Part shown: positions 18,719-27,118 of the stretch, piece by piece
How the letters are laid out: each line of letters opens with the position of its first letter
How positions within the stretch are numbered: the stretch's first letter is position 1
Assembly (NCBI GenBank): GCA_039805905.1
Contig: JBDIVM010000005.1
Span: forward strand, 1 to 64,000
Direction: 5' to 3'
DNA length: 64,000 nucleotides
Source of the DNA: Thermohalobaculum sp039805905
GTDB taxonomy: Bacteria > Pseudomonadota > Alphaproteobacteria > Rhodobacterales > Rhodobacteraceae
Notes under the pieces: model-generated
The model's database searches: none
What the model saw: the letters and a program-made list of their open reading frames with translations, nothing else
Told to the model about the DNA's origin: nothing
Position numbers and translations under genes: made by a program

Positions 18719-19202
18719 CGACATGCGGGCGCTTGCCGCCCGCGTGCTCGCGGCCTGCGCGGCGAAGGGGCTGATGGTCGCCACGGCCGAGAGCTGCACC
18801 GGCGGCATGGTTGCCGCGGCGCTGACCGACATCCCGGGCTCGTCCGCTGTGGTGGAGCGCGGGTTCGTGACCTATTCCAACGAGGCCAAGACCGAGTTGC
18901 TCGGCGTTCCCGCGCAGGTGATCGCCGCCCATGGCGCGGTCTCCGAGCCGGTGGCGCGCGCCATGGCGGAAGGGGCGCTGGTCCACAGCCGGGCGCAGAT
19001 CGCAGTGGCGGTGACCGGCATCGCCGGACCGGGGGGTGGCACGGCAACAAAACCCGAGGGGCTCGTGCATTTCGCCTGCGCCCGCGCGGGCGCCCGGACC
19101 CGCCATGCGAAGATGGAGTTCGGTGCGATCGGCCGCGACGCCGTGCGCTCGGCCTCGGTGCTCCGGGCGCTGGAGATGCTGCTCGCCGCAGCCGGCGGCT
19201 GA
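18705..19202 (+). CDS. CinA C-terminal domain protein, nicotinamide-nucleotide amidohydrolase (PncC-like)
   Basis: This 165-residue protein consists only of the CinA-C domain, which deamidates NMN to nicotinate mononucleotide in characterised members. It shows the active-site motif TAESCTGGMV, the core GFVTYSNEAKTELLGV, and VTGIAGPGGGTATKPEGLV. The N-terminal molybdopterin-like CinA domain is absent, as in stand-alone PncC proteins. The start at 18705 overlaps the pgpA end by 14 bases; an ATG at 18723 just after the pgpA stop is an alternative. It is the last gene of the ispDF-pgpA-cinA operon. Confidence 0.9.
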   Translation: MAGSDDMRALAARVLAACAAKGLMVATAESCTGGMVAAALTDIPGSSAVVERGFVTYSNEAKTELLGVPAQVIAAHGAVSEPVARAMAEGALVHSRAQIAVAVTGIAGPGGGTATKPEGLVHFACARAGARTRHAKMEFGAIGRDAVRSASVLRALEMLLAAAGG

Positions 19203-19209
19203 CCGGTCG

Positions 19210-20151
19210 CTAGGGCCGCCCGCCGTCCCTCCGCGGCCGCGCCGAGGCGTCGCCGCGGGACAGATACTGGCGCAGGAGCACCAGGAATGTCTCGGCAACC
19301 CGCGATGGCGCCGGCTCCGGCGGCAGGATCAGCGCAAGCTCGAAGTGGATCTCGGGCGCGAACGGCCGCCAGACCACCTCGTCATCGAGCCCGACCGTCC
19401 CGTTCACGGCATCGACCAGCGCCACCCCCGCACCGGCACGCACGAGGTTGCGGGCGATGGCGAAGTAGGAGCAGGAAACCCGCCGCTCGATCTCGACGCC
19501 GCGCTCGGCGCAGAAGCGGTCGAGCTGCCGGTCGATTGCATGGTCGCCGGTGATCGCGATCACCGAACGGCCGGAGAGCGCATCCGGCGTGATCCGGGCG
19601 AGGCGGGCGAGCGGATCGTCCTCGCGCAGGATGCAGACGCAGGGGCGGCGGACGATCTGGGCGGCAAGCCCCGGAATCGGCACCGGCGCGTCGATCAGCC
19701 CGATATCGGCGAGCCGGCTGGCGACCATCGACGCGATCTGCCGCGAGGTGCGAACATTGAGATCGATGCGGACCTGCGGATGATCACGCTGGAATTCGGC
19801 GATGACCCAGGGCAGCAGGTTGATGGCGCAGGCGCCATTGCTGGCGATGGTGATCGCCCCGAGCCGGCCGGCGCGGATCTCCGCCGCCCGCCCCCGCACC
19901 CGCTCGACCGCGCGAAGGCTCTGCTCGGCCTCTCCATGCAGCAGCTGCGCCTCGCGGGTTGGCGCGAAATACCCCTTCGCGCGGTGGAACAGCGGAAAGC
20001 CCAGCTCGTCCTCGATGCGCGAGAGGGCGATCGAGACTGCCGGCTGCGTCAGGTTCAGCGTCTTGGCGGCACGCGAGATCGAACCCGCCTGCATCAGCGC
20101 GTTGAACACCTCGATGTGGCGCAGGGTCAGGTGCATGGCGGTCTCCGGCAC
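19210..20151 (-). CDS. LysR-family transcriptional regulator
   Basis: This 313-residue regulator has a typical N-terminal winged HTH (HIEVFNALMQAGSISRAAKTLNLTQPAVSIALSRIEDELG; only the helix order is claimed) and a periplasmic-binding-like effector domain from about residue 95. It diverges from the FAD oxidase/polyamine-type transporter operon. A near-perfect 18-bp palindrome lies between them, as expected for LysR autoregulation with control of the adjacent operon. The effector may be an amine or amino acid, inferred from the neighbours only. Confidence 0.9.
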   Translation of the reverse strand: MPETAMHLTLRHIEVFNALMQAGSISRAAKTLNLTQPAVSIALSRIEDELGFPLFHRAKGYFAPTREAQLLHGEAEQSLRAVERVRGRAAEIRAGRLGAITIASNGACAINLLPWVIAEFQRDHPQVRIDLNVRTSRQIASMVASRLADIGLIDAPVPIPGLAAQIVRRPCVCILREDDPLARLARITPDALSGRSVIAITGDHAIDRQLDRFCAERGVEIERRVSCSYFAIARNLVRAGAGVALVDAVNGTVGLDDEVVWRPFAPEIHFELALILPPEPAPSRVAETFLVLLRQYLSRGDASARPRRDGGRP

Positions 20152-20169
20152 GGCAGGGGTGTGCTATAA

Positions 20170-20212
20170 ATTTCCAGAAATAAATCATAACCTCAATTAA
20201 ATTGATTTAATT
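20170..20212. promoter_or_regulatory. Candidate operators between LysR gene and amine oxidase gene
   Basis: The intergenic region is sharply AT-rich and holds two inverted repeats: ATTTCCAGAAAT at 20170-20181, and AATTAAATTGATTTAATT at 20195-20212 with 8-bp perfect arms and a TG centre. Placement between divergent LysR and target genes fits operator function. The exact LysR box (T-N11-A) was not proven. Confidence 0.5.
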
Positions 20213-20313
20213 CCATGCCGGGGGGAATACTGGCGCTCCGGCAGAGCGCGGGGCCGGTCCCGGCGAGTCGGGGCAGTCCGGCAGCCGGGGGCGCAGCAAC
20301 CTTCAGGGACGGC

Positions 20314-21696
20314 ATGGCGCAGGCGCGATCAGCCGGTCACGACCACCGGAAACCGCCGGCCGCGAGAGGCGGCGGCGGCATCTTCTCCGACGATTACCGC
20401 GGCGCTCCCTATTGGTGGGACGACTCCCCCGTCCCGGACCTGCCGCCGGCCGATCTGCCGGCGCAGGTCGACGTGGCGGTGATCGGCTCGGGCTATACCG
20501 GGCTCAACGCCGCACTGGTCACGGCGCGCGCTGGCCGCAGCACGCTCGTGCTCGACGCCGAGCAGGCCGGCTGGGGCTGCAGCACCCGGAATGGCGGCCA
20601 GATCAGCACCAGCGTCAAACCCTCGGCGGACGCGCTCGCCACCCGTCACGGCGCCGAGCGGGCCCGGGCAATCCGCGCCGAGGGGGCGACGGCGCTCGAC
20701 TGGATCGAGGAACTGGTCCGGGCCGAGGCAATCGACTGCGACTTCGAGCGCAGGGGCCGGTTTCATGCTGCGCATACACCCGCCGCCTACGAGGATCTGG
20801 CGGCGACCCTCGAGGCCCAGCGCCGCGAGGGCATCGAGGGCCACATGGTCGCACGCGCCGAACAATGGCGCGAGCTCGGCACCGAAGCCTACTACGGTGG
20901 CGTGGTCTATCCGCATCATGCCGCCCTTCACCCGGCGAAGTTACATGCCGGCCTCATGCGGAGCGTTCTCGCCGCGGGCGCGCGCCTTGCCGCGCACTGC
21001 CCGGCACTGTCGATCGAGCGCGACCGCGGCGGCTTCACGGTGGCGACGCCGAACGGCCGCTTTCTCGCCCGCGACGTCATTGTCGCCACCAACGGTTACA
21101 CGGGCTCTCTGGTGCCGTGGCTGAAACGGCGCACGATCCCGATCGGCAGCTACATCATCGCCACCGAGCCACTGCCCAGCGAGGTCATGGACCGGCTGTT
21201 TCCCACCGGTCGGATCGCCTCCGACTCCTGCAGGGTTGTCTACTACTACCGGGCCTCGCCCGACCGGACCCGGGTGCTGTTCGGCGGTCGGGTCTCGGCG
21301 ACCGAGACCGATCCGCGGGTCAGCGGTCCGCGCCTGCATGCGGCGATGGTGCGGATCTTCCCCGAACTTGCCAAGGTGCGGATCAGCCACTCCTGGGCCG
21401 GGACGGTCGCCTACAGCTTCGACACCCTCGCCCATTGCGGGGTGCACGAGGGGCTGCACTATGCAACAGGCTACTGCGGCTCGGGCGTTTCGATGGCGAG
21501 CTATCTCGGCATGCGCACCGGGCAGAGGGTGCTGGGGCTCAAGGAGGGGCGCACGGCCTTCGACGACCTGCCCTTCCCCACCCGGCCGCTCTATTCGGGC
21601 CGGCCCTGGTTCCTGCCAGCGGTCGTCGGCTGGTATGCGTGGCGCGACCGGATGGAGATCGCCAAGGCGGCCCGTGGAACTGCACGGGCGGCATGA
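20314..21696 (+). CDS. FAD-dependent amine/amino-acid oxidoreductase (DAO family, PuuB-like)
   Basis: This 460-residue flavoprotein has the dinucleotide-binding motif VAVIGSGYTGLNAAL near residue 53, the linker GWGCSTRNGGQI seen in gamma-glutamylputrescine and related oxidases, and a C-terminal FAD-closing segment (ATGYCGSGVSMASYLG). I chose the ATG at 20314 because AGGGA precedes it. The earlier ATG at 20215 abuts the palindromic operator and would add a Gly/Ala/Pro-rich stretch without homology. It is the first gene before a complete polyamine-type ABC transporter. This suggests import plus oxidation of a polyamine or similar amine; the actual substrate is unproven. Confidence 0.87.
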   Translation: MAQARSAGHDHRKPPAARGGGGIFSDDYRGAPYWWDDSPVPDLPPADLPAQVDVAVIGSGYTGLNAALVTARAGRSTLVLDAEQAGWGCSTRNGGQISTSVKPSADALATRHGAERARAIRAEGATALDWIEELVRAEAIDCDFERRGRFHAAHTPAAYEDLAATLEAQRREGIEGHMVARAEQWRELGTEAYYGGVVYPHHAALHPAKLHAGLMRSVLAAGARLAAHCPALSIERDRGGFTVATPNGRFLARDVIVATNGYTGSLVPWLKRRTIPIGSYIIATEPLPSEVMDRLFPTGRIASDSCRVVYYYRASPDRTRVLFGGRVSATETDPRVSGPRLHAAMVRIFPELAKVRISHSWAGTVAYSFDTLAHCGVHEGLHYATGYCGSGVSMASYLGMRTGQRVLGLKEGRTAFDDLPFPTRPLYSGRPWFLPAVVGWYAWRDRMEIAKAARGTARAA

Positions 21697-21799
21697 CGGG
21701 CCACGAACGATGCGTCTCCCCGTTACACGACGTGAAACTGCGGCCCCCGGGAGCTGACCCGGCCCGCAACGGCACCAAAGGCAACCGAGGAGGAACACC

Positions 21800-22843
21800 A
21801 TGAGCTACCGTCTGATCGCAACCACCGCCGCCGCGGCTCTGATCGCCGGCGCCGCCCTCGCGCAGGACAAGAGCGTGACCATCGCCTCGTGGGGCGGCGC
21901 CTACCAGGCAGCGCAGAGCGATGCGCTGTTCAAGCCCGCCGCCGCGGCGACCGGAATCGCCGTCAAGGAGGAGACCTATGGCGGCATGTCCGACGTGCGT
22001 CTGCAGGTGCAGACCGGCGCGGTGACTCTCGACATCGTCGTCTCGGGCTCGGGCAGCGCGGCGCGGGCCGCGGAGGAGGGGCTTCTCGAGAAGCTCGACT
22101 ATTCGGTGATTGACGTCTCGGACTTCTACCCGAACCTCTATACCGACTACTGCCTCGGCGGTGACGTGTTCTCGACCGTCTACGCCTGGAACACCGACAC
22201 CTATGGCGAGAACGGACCGCAGAGCTGGGCCGATTTCTTCGACGTCGCGAAATTCCCCGGCAAGCGCGCCTATCGTGGCAAGGTGGCGGGGGCGCTCGAG
22301 CCGGCGATCATGGCCGACGGGGTGCCGCCCGAGGAGGTCTACAAGGTGCTCGACTCCGAGGAGGGCATCCTGCGCGCCATCGACAGGATCCGCGCGCTCA
22401 AGCCCCATATCGACGTGTTCTGGAGCTCTGGCGCGCAGCAGGCCCAGCTCATGAAGGACGGCGAGGTCGACATGACCACCGGCTGGAACGGGCGCTTCGA
22501 CGTGGCGCGGAAGGACGGCGCCAAGGTCGCCTATGGCTTCAACCAGGCACTCCTCGACTACGACTGCTTCGCGATCCCGAAAGGGGCCCCGAACAAGGAC
22601 ACGGCGATGGCGTTTCTGGCCGAGATCTCGAAGCCCGAGTACCAGGCGAACCTGCCCCTCTACATTACCTACGGCCCCACCAACAAGGCGGCCTACAAGG
22701 TGGCGACGGTCGGCGAGGACGTGCTGAAGGCGCTCCCCTCCCACCCGGACAATGCGGCAAAGCAGCTGCCGATCAGCCTCGATTGGTATGCCAAGTGGGA
22801 GACCCGGGCGGCCGAGCTCTATGACGCGATGCTGACCGAGTGA
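21800..22843 (+). CDS. Polyamine-type ABC transporter substrate-binding protein (PotD/PotF-like)
   Basis: This 347-residue periplasmic protein has a clear Sec signal peptide (MSYRLIATTAAAALIAGAALA, cleaved before QDKS). The mature protein begins with VTIASWGGAYQ, the family's first strand, and has the two-lobe extracellular solute-binding layout with WADFFDVAKFPGKRAYRG and MTTGWNGRFDVAR. A strong GAGGAGG precedes the ATG. It is followed by a 12-bp hairpin and then the ATPase and two permease genes. Ligand identity (putrescine, spermidine or another amine/carboxylate) cannot be set by eye. Confidence 0.88.
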   Translation: MSYRLIATTAAAALIAGAALAQDKSVTIASWGGAYQAAQSDALFKPAAAATGIAVKEETYGGMSDVRLQVQTGAVTLDIVVSGSGSAARAAEEGLLEKLDYSVIDVSDFYPNLYTDYCLGGDVFSTVYAWNTDTYGENGPQSWADFFDVAKFPGKRAYRGKVAGALEPAIMADGVPPEEVYKVLDSEEGILRAIDRIRALKPHIDVFWSSGAQQAQLMKDGEVDMTTGWNGRFDVARKDGAKVAYGFNQALLDYDCFAIPKGAPNKDTAMAFLAEISKPEYQANLPLYITYGPTNKAAYKVATVGEDVLKALPSHPDNAAKQLPISLDWYAKWETRAAELYDAMLTE

Positions 22844-22888
22844 CTGGCCGAGCGGTTGACCGCTTGACGGTCCGCAGCTGACGATGCC

Positions 22889-22917
22889 CGCGGCGGGCGG
22901 TTCTGCCGCCCGCCGCG
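22889..22917 (+). repeat. Strong intra-operon hairpin after the binding-protein gene
   Basis: CGCGGCGGGCGG at 22889-22900 pairs with CCGCCCGCCGCG at 22906-22917 around a TTCTG loop: 12 perfect GC pairs and no U-tract. Its position between the solute-binding gene and the transporter genes fits an mRNA-stabilising or partial-attenuation stem that keeps binding protein in excess. Confidence 0.65.
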
Positions 22918-22945
22918 ATGTTCTGTGCGCGTGGGGAGAGGAAAG

Positions 22946-24028
22946 GTGACAGAGGCGAGCGAGGCCCTGCCGATCACGATCCGCGGCGTGACCAAGACCT
23001 ACGGGCGCGTGCACGCGCTCGACGACGTCTGTCTCGATATCCATAAGGGTGAGTTCCTGACGCTCCTCGGCCCGTCCGGTTCGGGCAAGACCACGCTCCT
23101 GATGGTGCTCGCGGGCTTCACCCGGCCCGACCGGGGCAGCCTGAAGTTCGGCGACCGGGAGATGGTCCGCACGCCGCCGCATCTGCGCAATGTCGGCATG
23201 GTGTTCCAGAACTACGCCCTGTTCCCGCACATGACGGTCGCCGGGAACGTCGGCTATCCGCTGCGGCTGCGCGGCGTGGCGAAGGGCGAGACCGCCGGCC
23301 GCGTGGAGCGCGCGCTCGAGACCGTGCAGCTCGGCGGCTATGGCGGGCGGCGGATCGACCAGCTCTCCGGCGGCCAGAAGCAGCGCGTGGCGCTTGCGCG
23401 CGCCATCGTGTTCGAGCCGCGCATCCTCCTGATGGACGAGCCGCTCTCCGCCCTCGACAAGAAGCTGCGCGAGCGGATGCAGATCGAGCTCCGCCACCTG
23501 CACGAGCAGCTCGGCATGACAACGGTCTATGTCACCCACGACCAGCGCGAGGCGCTGACCATGTCGGACCGGATCGCGGTCATCGACCAGGGGCGCCTGA
23601 TGCAGCTCGACACGCCGGCGCGCGTATACGACCGGCCGTCCGGCCGCTTTGTTGCCGACTTCATTGGCGAGTCCGCATTCCTGCCGGTAACCCGCGAGGG
23701 CGATGCGGTGCTCTACGGGGGCACTCCCCTGCGGCTGGCAGAGCCGCCGCCGCCGGGCAGACTCGTGCTCATGGTGCGACCCGAGCGGGTCAAGCTGCTG
23801 CAGGACGGGAGCGGCGGCACCGCGAACCGCTTTGCAGCCAAAGTTCAGGACGTGGTCTATCAGGGCGACAGCTTCCTGATGTATGCGCGCCTCGCCGACG
23901 GGGCCGAGCTGGCTGTGCGCGGCGTCGTGCGCTCGGCCACCATTGCCGCGCTGCCTCCCGCAGGCAGTACGGTCTCGCTGGGGCTCGACCCGGAGGATAC
24001 CGTCCTGATCGCCGACGGGGAGGCCTGA
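22946..24028 (+). CDS. Polyamine-type ABC transporter ATP-binding protein
   Basis: This 360-residue PotA/PotG-type ATPase has Walker A GPSGSGKTT, Q-loop NYALFPHM, signature LSGGQKQRVALARAI, Walker B ILLMDEPLSALD and H-loop VTHDQREAL, followed by a C-terminal TOBE domain. All catalytic residues are present. I chose the GTG at 22946 because GGGGAGAGG lies directly upstream. The GTG at 22925 lies only a few bases after the operon hairpin and has no RBS. It is the second transporter gene of the operon, and the next permease starts one base after its stop. Confidence 0.92.
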   Translation: MTEASEALPITIRGVTKTYGRVHALDDVCLDIHKGEFLTLLGPSGSGKTTLLMVLAGFTRPDRGSLKFGDREMVRTPPHLRNVGMVFQNYALFPHMTVAGNVGYPLRLRGVAKGETAGRVERALETVQLGGYGGRRIDQLSGGQKQRVALARAIVFEPRILLMDEPLSALDKKLRERMQIELRHLHEQLGMTTVYVTHDQREALTMSDRIAVIDQGRLMQLDTPARVYDRPSGRFVADFIGESAFLPVTREGDAVLYGGTPLRLAEPPPPGRLVLMVRPERVKLLQDGSGGTANRFAAKVQDVVYQGDSFLMYARLADGAELAVRGVVRSATIAALPPAGSTVSLGLDPEDTVLIADGEA

Positions 24029-24029
24029 G

Positions 24030-24929
24030 ATGGCCCGCGCCGGGCACCCGCCGGATCTGCATGCGGAAGGCCTCAGCCGCGATGCCCGGCGGGAGCGGCT
24101 CGCGCTCTTCGGTCTCTGCGCGCCGGCGCTGCTGCTGGTCCTGGTGATCCTCGTGATCCCGGTCGGCTGGCTCTTCTTCGTCTCGTTCATCGGGGCCGAC
24201 GGACGGTTCTCGCTCGAGAACTACGCGCGCATGATCGACAGCACCGCCTATGGCCGGATCTTCCGGACCACCTTCGAGGTCAGCCTGCTGACGACCGGGA
24301 TCTGCATCCTGATCGGCTATCCGCTCGCCTATTTCCTGTCGCAGCTGCCGCAGCGGGCGGCCAATCTCTGCCTGATCACGGTCCTGCTGCCGTTCTGGAC
24401 CTCGCTGCTGGTGCGCACCTATGCCTGGCTCGTGCTGCTGCAGAAGCAGGGGCTGGTGAACGGCTGGGCGATCGGGCTCGGTCTCTGGGACGAGCCTGTC
24501 AAGATGGTGCACAACCTCTCCGGCACGCTGATCGGCATGGTGCATATCATGCTGCCCTTCCTGGTGCTGCCGCTCTACGGCTCGATGCGGGCGCTCGACC
24601 GCGATCTGCTGCGGGCGGCCTCGAACCTCGGCGCCGGGCCGGTGCGCTGCTTCTGGACGGTGTTCTTCCCGTTGTCGGCGCCGGGGCTCTGCGCGGGCGC
24701 GCTGATCGTCTTCGTGCTCTGCCTCGGCTTCTTCGTCACCCCGGCGGTGCTCGGCGGCGGCAAGGTGATCCTGGTCTCGATGAAGATCGCCTCCAATATC
24801 GAGCTCTTCGTGAACTGGGGCGCGGCCAGTGCGCTCGGCGTCGTGCTGCTGGCGCTGACCCTGGCGATCCTCTGGGGCGCCTCGCGCTTCGTGCGGCTCG
24901 ACCAGATGACGGGAGGTGGCCACGGATGA
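24030..24929 (+). CDS. Polyamine-type ABC transporter permease (PotB/PotH-like)
   Basis: This 299-residue inner-membrane protein has six predicted hydrophobic segments and the EAA-type cytoplasmic loop (LRAASNLGAGPVRCFWTVFFPLSAPGL), which docks on the ATPase. A long N-terminal cytoplasmic extension rich in Arg precedes the first helix, as in PotB/PotH. It overlaps the second permease by four bases. Confidence 0.9.
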   Translation: MARAGHPPDLHAEGLSRDARRERLALFGLCAPALLLVLVILVIPVGWLFFVSFIGADGRFSLENYARMIDSTAYGRIFRTTFEVSLLTTGICILIGYPLAYFLSQLPQRAANLCLITVLLPFWTSLLVRTYAWLVLLQKQGLVNGWAIGLGLWDEPVKMVHNLSGTLIGMVHIMLPFLVLPLYGSMRALDRDLLRAASNLGAGPVRCFWTVFFPLSAPGLCAGALIVFVLCLGFFVTPAVLGGGKVILVSMKIASNIELFVNWGAASALGVVLLALTLAILWGASRFVRLDQMTGGGHG

Positions 24930-25741
24930 GGCGCTGGCTCGACAGCCCCGCCTCGGACACCCAGATCCCGCATCGCGGGCGGCTCTGGCTCTACGGCCTC
25001 TCCGGCGTGATCATGCTGTTCCTGGTGGCCCCGACACTGATCGTGGTTCCGATGTCTTTCTCGGATTCGCTCTATCTCGAGTTTCCTCCCCGCGTCTGGT
25101 CCACCCGCTGGTACGGGAACTATTTCGGCTCGGTGGAGTGGATGTCGGCGACGGTCACGTCGCTTACTGCCGCGTTCCTGACGATGGTGGCGGCGACACC
25201 TGTCGGCGTGCTCGCCGCCTACGGGCTGCACGCTTCCCGGATCCGGGCGGGACGGGCGGTGTTCCTGCTCCTGATCACGCCGATGATGGTGCCGCTGATC
25301 CTGGTCGCGATCGGCGCCTTCTACGTCTACGTCAAGCTCAAGGTGCTCTACACGCTCGCCGGGCTGGTGCTGGCGCACGCGATGCTGGCGCTGCCGCTCG
25401 TGCTGATCGTTACCGCCTCGGCGCTGGCAAGCTACGACATGAACCAGGAGATGGCCGCCCGCAGCCTGGGCGCTCCGCGGTGGAAGGCGTTCCTGACCGT
25501 GACCCTGCCGCAGATCCGCTTCGCGGTGATCACCTCGGCGCTGCTCTCGTTCCTGACCTCGTTCGACGAGGTGGTGGTGGCGATGTTCATCTCGGGCGGC
25601 GACAATGCCACGCTGACCCGCAACATGTTCAACGCGCTGCGCGACCAGATCGACCCGACCATCGCCGCGATCTCGACCATCATGATCATCGTCACCTCGG
25701 CACTGATGACCGCAGCGCAGCTTTTCGGCAGGCACCGCTGA
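24926..25741 (+). CDS. Polyamine-type ABC transporter permease (PotC/PotI-like)
   Basis: This 271-residue permease has six hydrophobic segments and the EAA loop (AARSLGAPRWKAFLTVTLPQIRFAV). The segment SFDEVVVAMFISGG is the signature of the PotC/PotI subgroup. It forms the heterodimeric membrane channel with the preceding gene. It is the last gene of the operon and converges with the RatA-like gene across 12 bases with no recognisable terminator. Confidence 0.91.
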   Translation: MRRWLDSPASDTQIPHRGRLWLYGLSGVIMLFLVAPTLIVVPMSFSDSLYLEFPPRVWSTRWYGNYFGSVEWMSATVTSLTAAFLTMVAATPVGVLAAYGLHASRIRAGRAVFLLLITPMMVPLILVAIGAFYVYVKLKVLYTLAGLVLAHAMLALPLVLIVTASALASYDMNQEMAARSLGAPRWKAFLTVTLPQIRFAVITSALLSFLTSFDEVVVAMFISGGDNATLTRNMFNALRDQIDPTIAAISTIMIIVTSALMTAAQLFGRHR

Positions 25742-25753
25742 AGAAGCGCCGTC

Positions 25754-26215
25754 CTAGGCGTCCCGCCTGCCGTAGAGCTGCTCGGCCCGCTCCTCGAAGG
25801 CGCGGACAATGCGGCGCATGGCCTCGTTGAACACCACACCGATGATCGCCTGCAGCGTGCGCGAGCGGAACTCGAAGTCGACGAAGAAGTCGACATCGCA
25901 GGACCGTTCGCCGGCGGGCTGGAAGCGCCAGTGGTTGTCGAGGTAGCGGAACGGGCCGTCGAGATAGGCGACGTCGATCTTCCACTCGGCGGGGCGCAGG
26001 GTCACGCGGCTGCCGAACCGTTCGCGGAACAGCTTGAACGAGATGATCAGGTCGGCCTCGATCACCTCCGACCCGTCCGGCTGGGGCTTTCGTGCGCGGA
26101 TCCGGGCGCCGGCGCACCAGGGCAGGAACTCGGGGTATGCTCCGACATCGGCGATCAGCGCATACATCTCGGCCGCGGAATAGGGCATGCGGCGGATCTC
26201 GGCATGGGTCGGCAT
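25754..26215 (-). CDS. RatA/COQ10-like START-domain (polyketide cyclase-type) protein
   Basis: This 153-residue single-domain SRPBCC/START protein is of the kind annotated as ubiquinone-binding COQ10 homologue or RatA. The segment YSAAEMYALIADVGAYPEFLPWC near the N terminus and the C-terminal helix AIIGVVFNEAMRRIVRAFEERAEQLYG are family hallmarks. In eukaryotes and alphaproteobacteria the role is coenzyme Q binding for respiration. The toxin name RatA comes from E. coli and is not implied here. The start codon lies inside a 10-bp triplicated sequence, so the exact N terminus is uncertain; MPTHAEIRRMPY is the expected beginning. Confidence 0.87.
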   Translation of the reverse strand: MPTHAEIRRMPYSAAEMYALIADVGAYPEFLPWCAGARIRARKPQPDGSEVIEADLIISFKLFRERFGSRVTLRPAEWKIDVAYLDGPFRYLDNHWRFQPAGERSCDVDFFVDFEFRSRTLQAIIGVVFNEAMRRIVRAFEERAEQLYGRRDA

Positions 26216-26230
26216 GGGTCGGCATGGCTC
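26201..26230. repeat. 10-bp tandem repeat, three units, across a start codon
   Basis: GGCATGGGTC occurs at 26201-26210 and 26211-26220, and again with one mismatch (GGCATGGCTC) at 26221-26230. On the minus strand each unit supplies an ATG. Because the unit is not a multiple of three, the three ATGs fall in three different frames, and only the middle one (26213-26215) is in frame with the START-domain protein. Confidence 0.85.
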
Positions 26231-26379
26231 CGCGGCAGGTCGCACCCGTGGTTACCACGGGACCGGCCCCCAAAGTAAAGGCCCCGGATCGCCGCGGCCC
26301 ACCTGCAGGTGCCCCTGCGGGGTTGACGCAGGCCGCCAAGGCGGGCCAGCCTTGCCGAGGGAGCGGAGAAAGGAGCTTC

Positions 26380-27093
26380 ATGGCCGGATCGGCGAAGACG
26401 TTTGTGCTTGTACACGGCGCCTGGCACGGCGGCTGGTGCTGGGAGCGGGTTGCCGGGCCGCTCAGGGCGCGCGGCCACCGGGTCACCACGCCGACCCAGA
26501 CCGGGCTCGGCGAGCGGTCGCACCTGATGTCCCCCGACATCGATCTGGCGCTCTTCACCGAGGACATCGTCAACCACATCCTGTTCGAGGACCTGCATGC
26601 CATCGTGCTGGTCGGTCACAGCTTCGCCGGCAACACCATCTCCGGGGTTGCGGACCAGATGCCCGAGCGGATCTCGCGCCTGATCTATCTCGATGCGCTG
26701 GTTCCGGTCAGCGGGCGCTCGCCCTTCGACGAGCTGCCCGTCGAGGTCGTCGCCCACCGCATCCGGCTGGCCGAGGAATCGAGCGACGGCCTGAGCGTGC
26801 CGCCGCCGCCGGCGGCCGCCTTCGGCGTGACCGACCCGGCGGATGCCGCTTGGCTCGAACGCCGTCTCACGCCCCATCCGCTGCGCTGCTTCTCGAGTGC
26901 GCAGGAGTTCCGCAGCGCGCCGGGCAACGGGCTGCCGGCGGAATACATCCTCTGCAACGATCCGGTCTACGGGCCGCTGGAAGGCGCCCGTCGGCGCGCC
27001 CGCGATCTCGGCTGGAACCTGCGCGAGATTGCCACCGGACACGACGCCATGGTCACTGCACCGGCAGCACTGGCCGAGATGCTTGACCGCTGA
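26380..27093 (+). CDS. Alpha/beta-hydrolase (esterase)
   Basis: This 237-residue protein is a complete alpha/beta-hydrolase. The oxyanion-hole region FVLVHGAWHGGWCW is followed by the nucleophile elbow GHSFAG with S81, a DALVP segment after strand 6, and a C-terminal histidine in ATGHDAMVTAP. The sequence resembles the salicylate/methyl-ester hydrolase and EstC-type group (HGAWHGGWCW...GHSFAG). AGGAG sits five bases before the ATG. It is probably co-transcribed with hpt, 25 bases downstream, although no functional link is apparent. Confidence 0.87.
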   Translation: MAGSAKTFVLVHGAWHGGWCWERVAGPLRARGHRVTTPTQTGLGERSHLMSPDIDLALFTEDIVNHILFEDLHAIVLVGHSFAGNTISGVADQMPERISRLIYLDALVPVSGRSPFDELPVEVVAHRIRLAEESSDGLSVPPPPAAAFGVTDPADAAWLERRLTPHPLRCFSSAQEFRSAPGNGLPAEYILCNDPVYGPLEGARRRARDLGWNLREIATGHDAMVTAPAALAEMLDR

Positions 27094-27118
27094 GCCGGGG
27101 CCCTCGAGGAGGAGCGCG

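Noticed and set aside
25754..26215. Type II toxin-antitoxin toxin RatA
   Set aside because: The START-domain protein has no antitoxin partner adjacent, and alphaproteobacterial members are better regarded as COQ10-like quinone-binding proteins.
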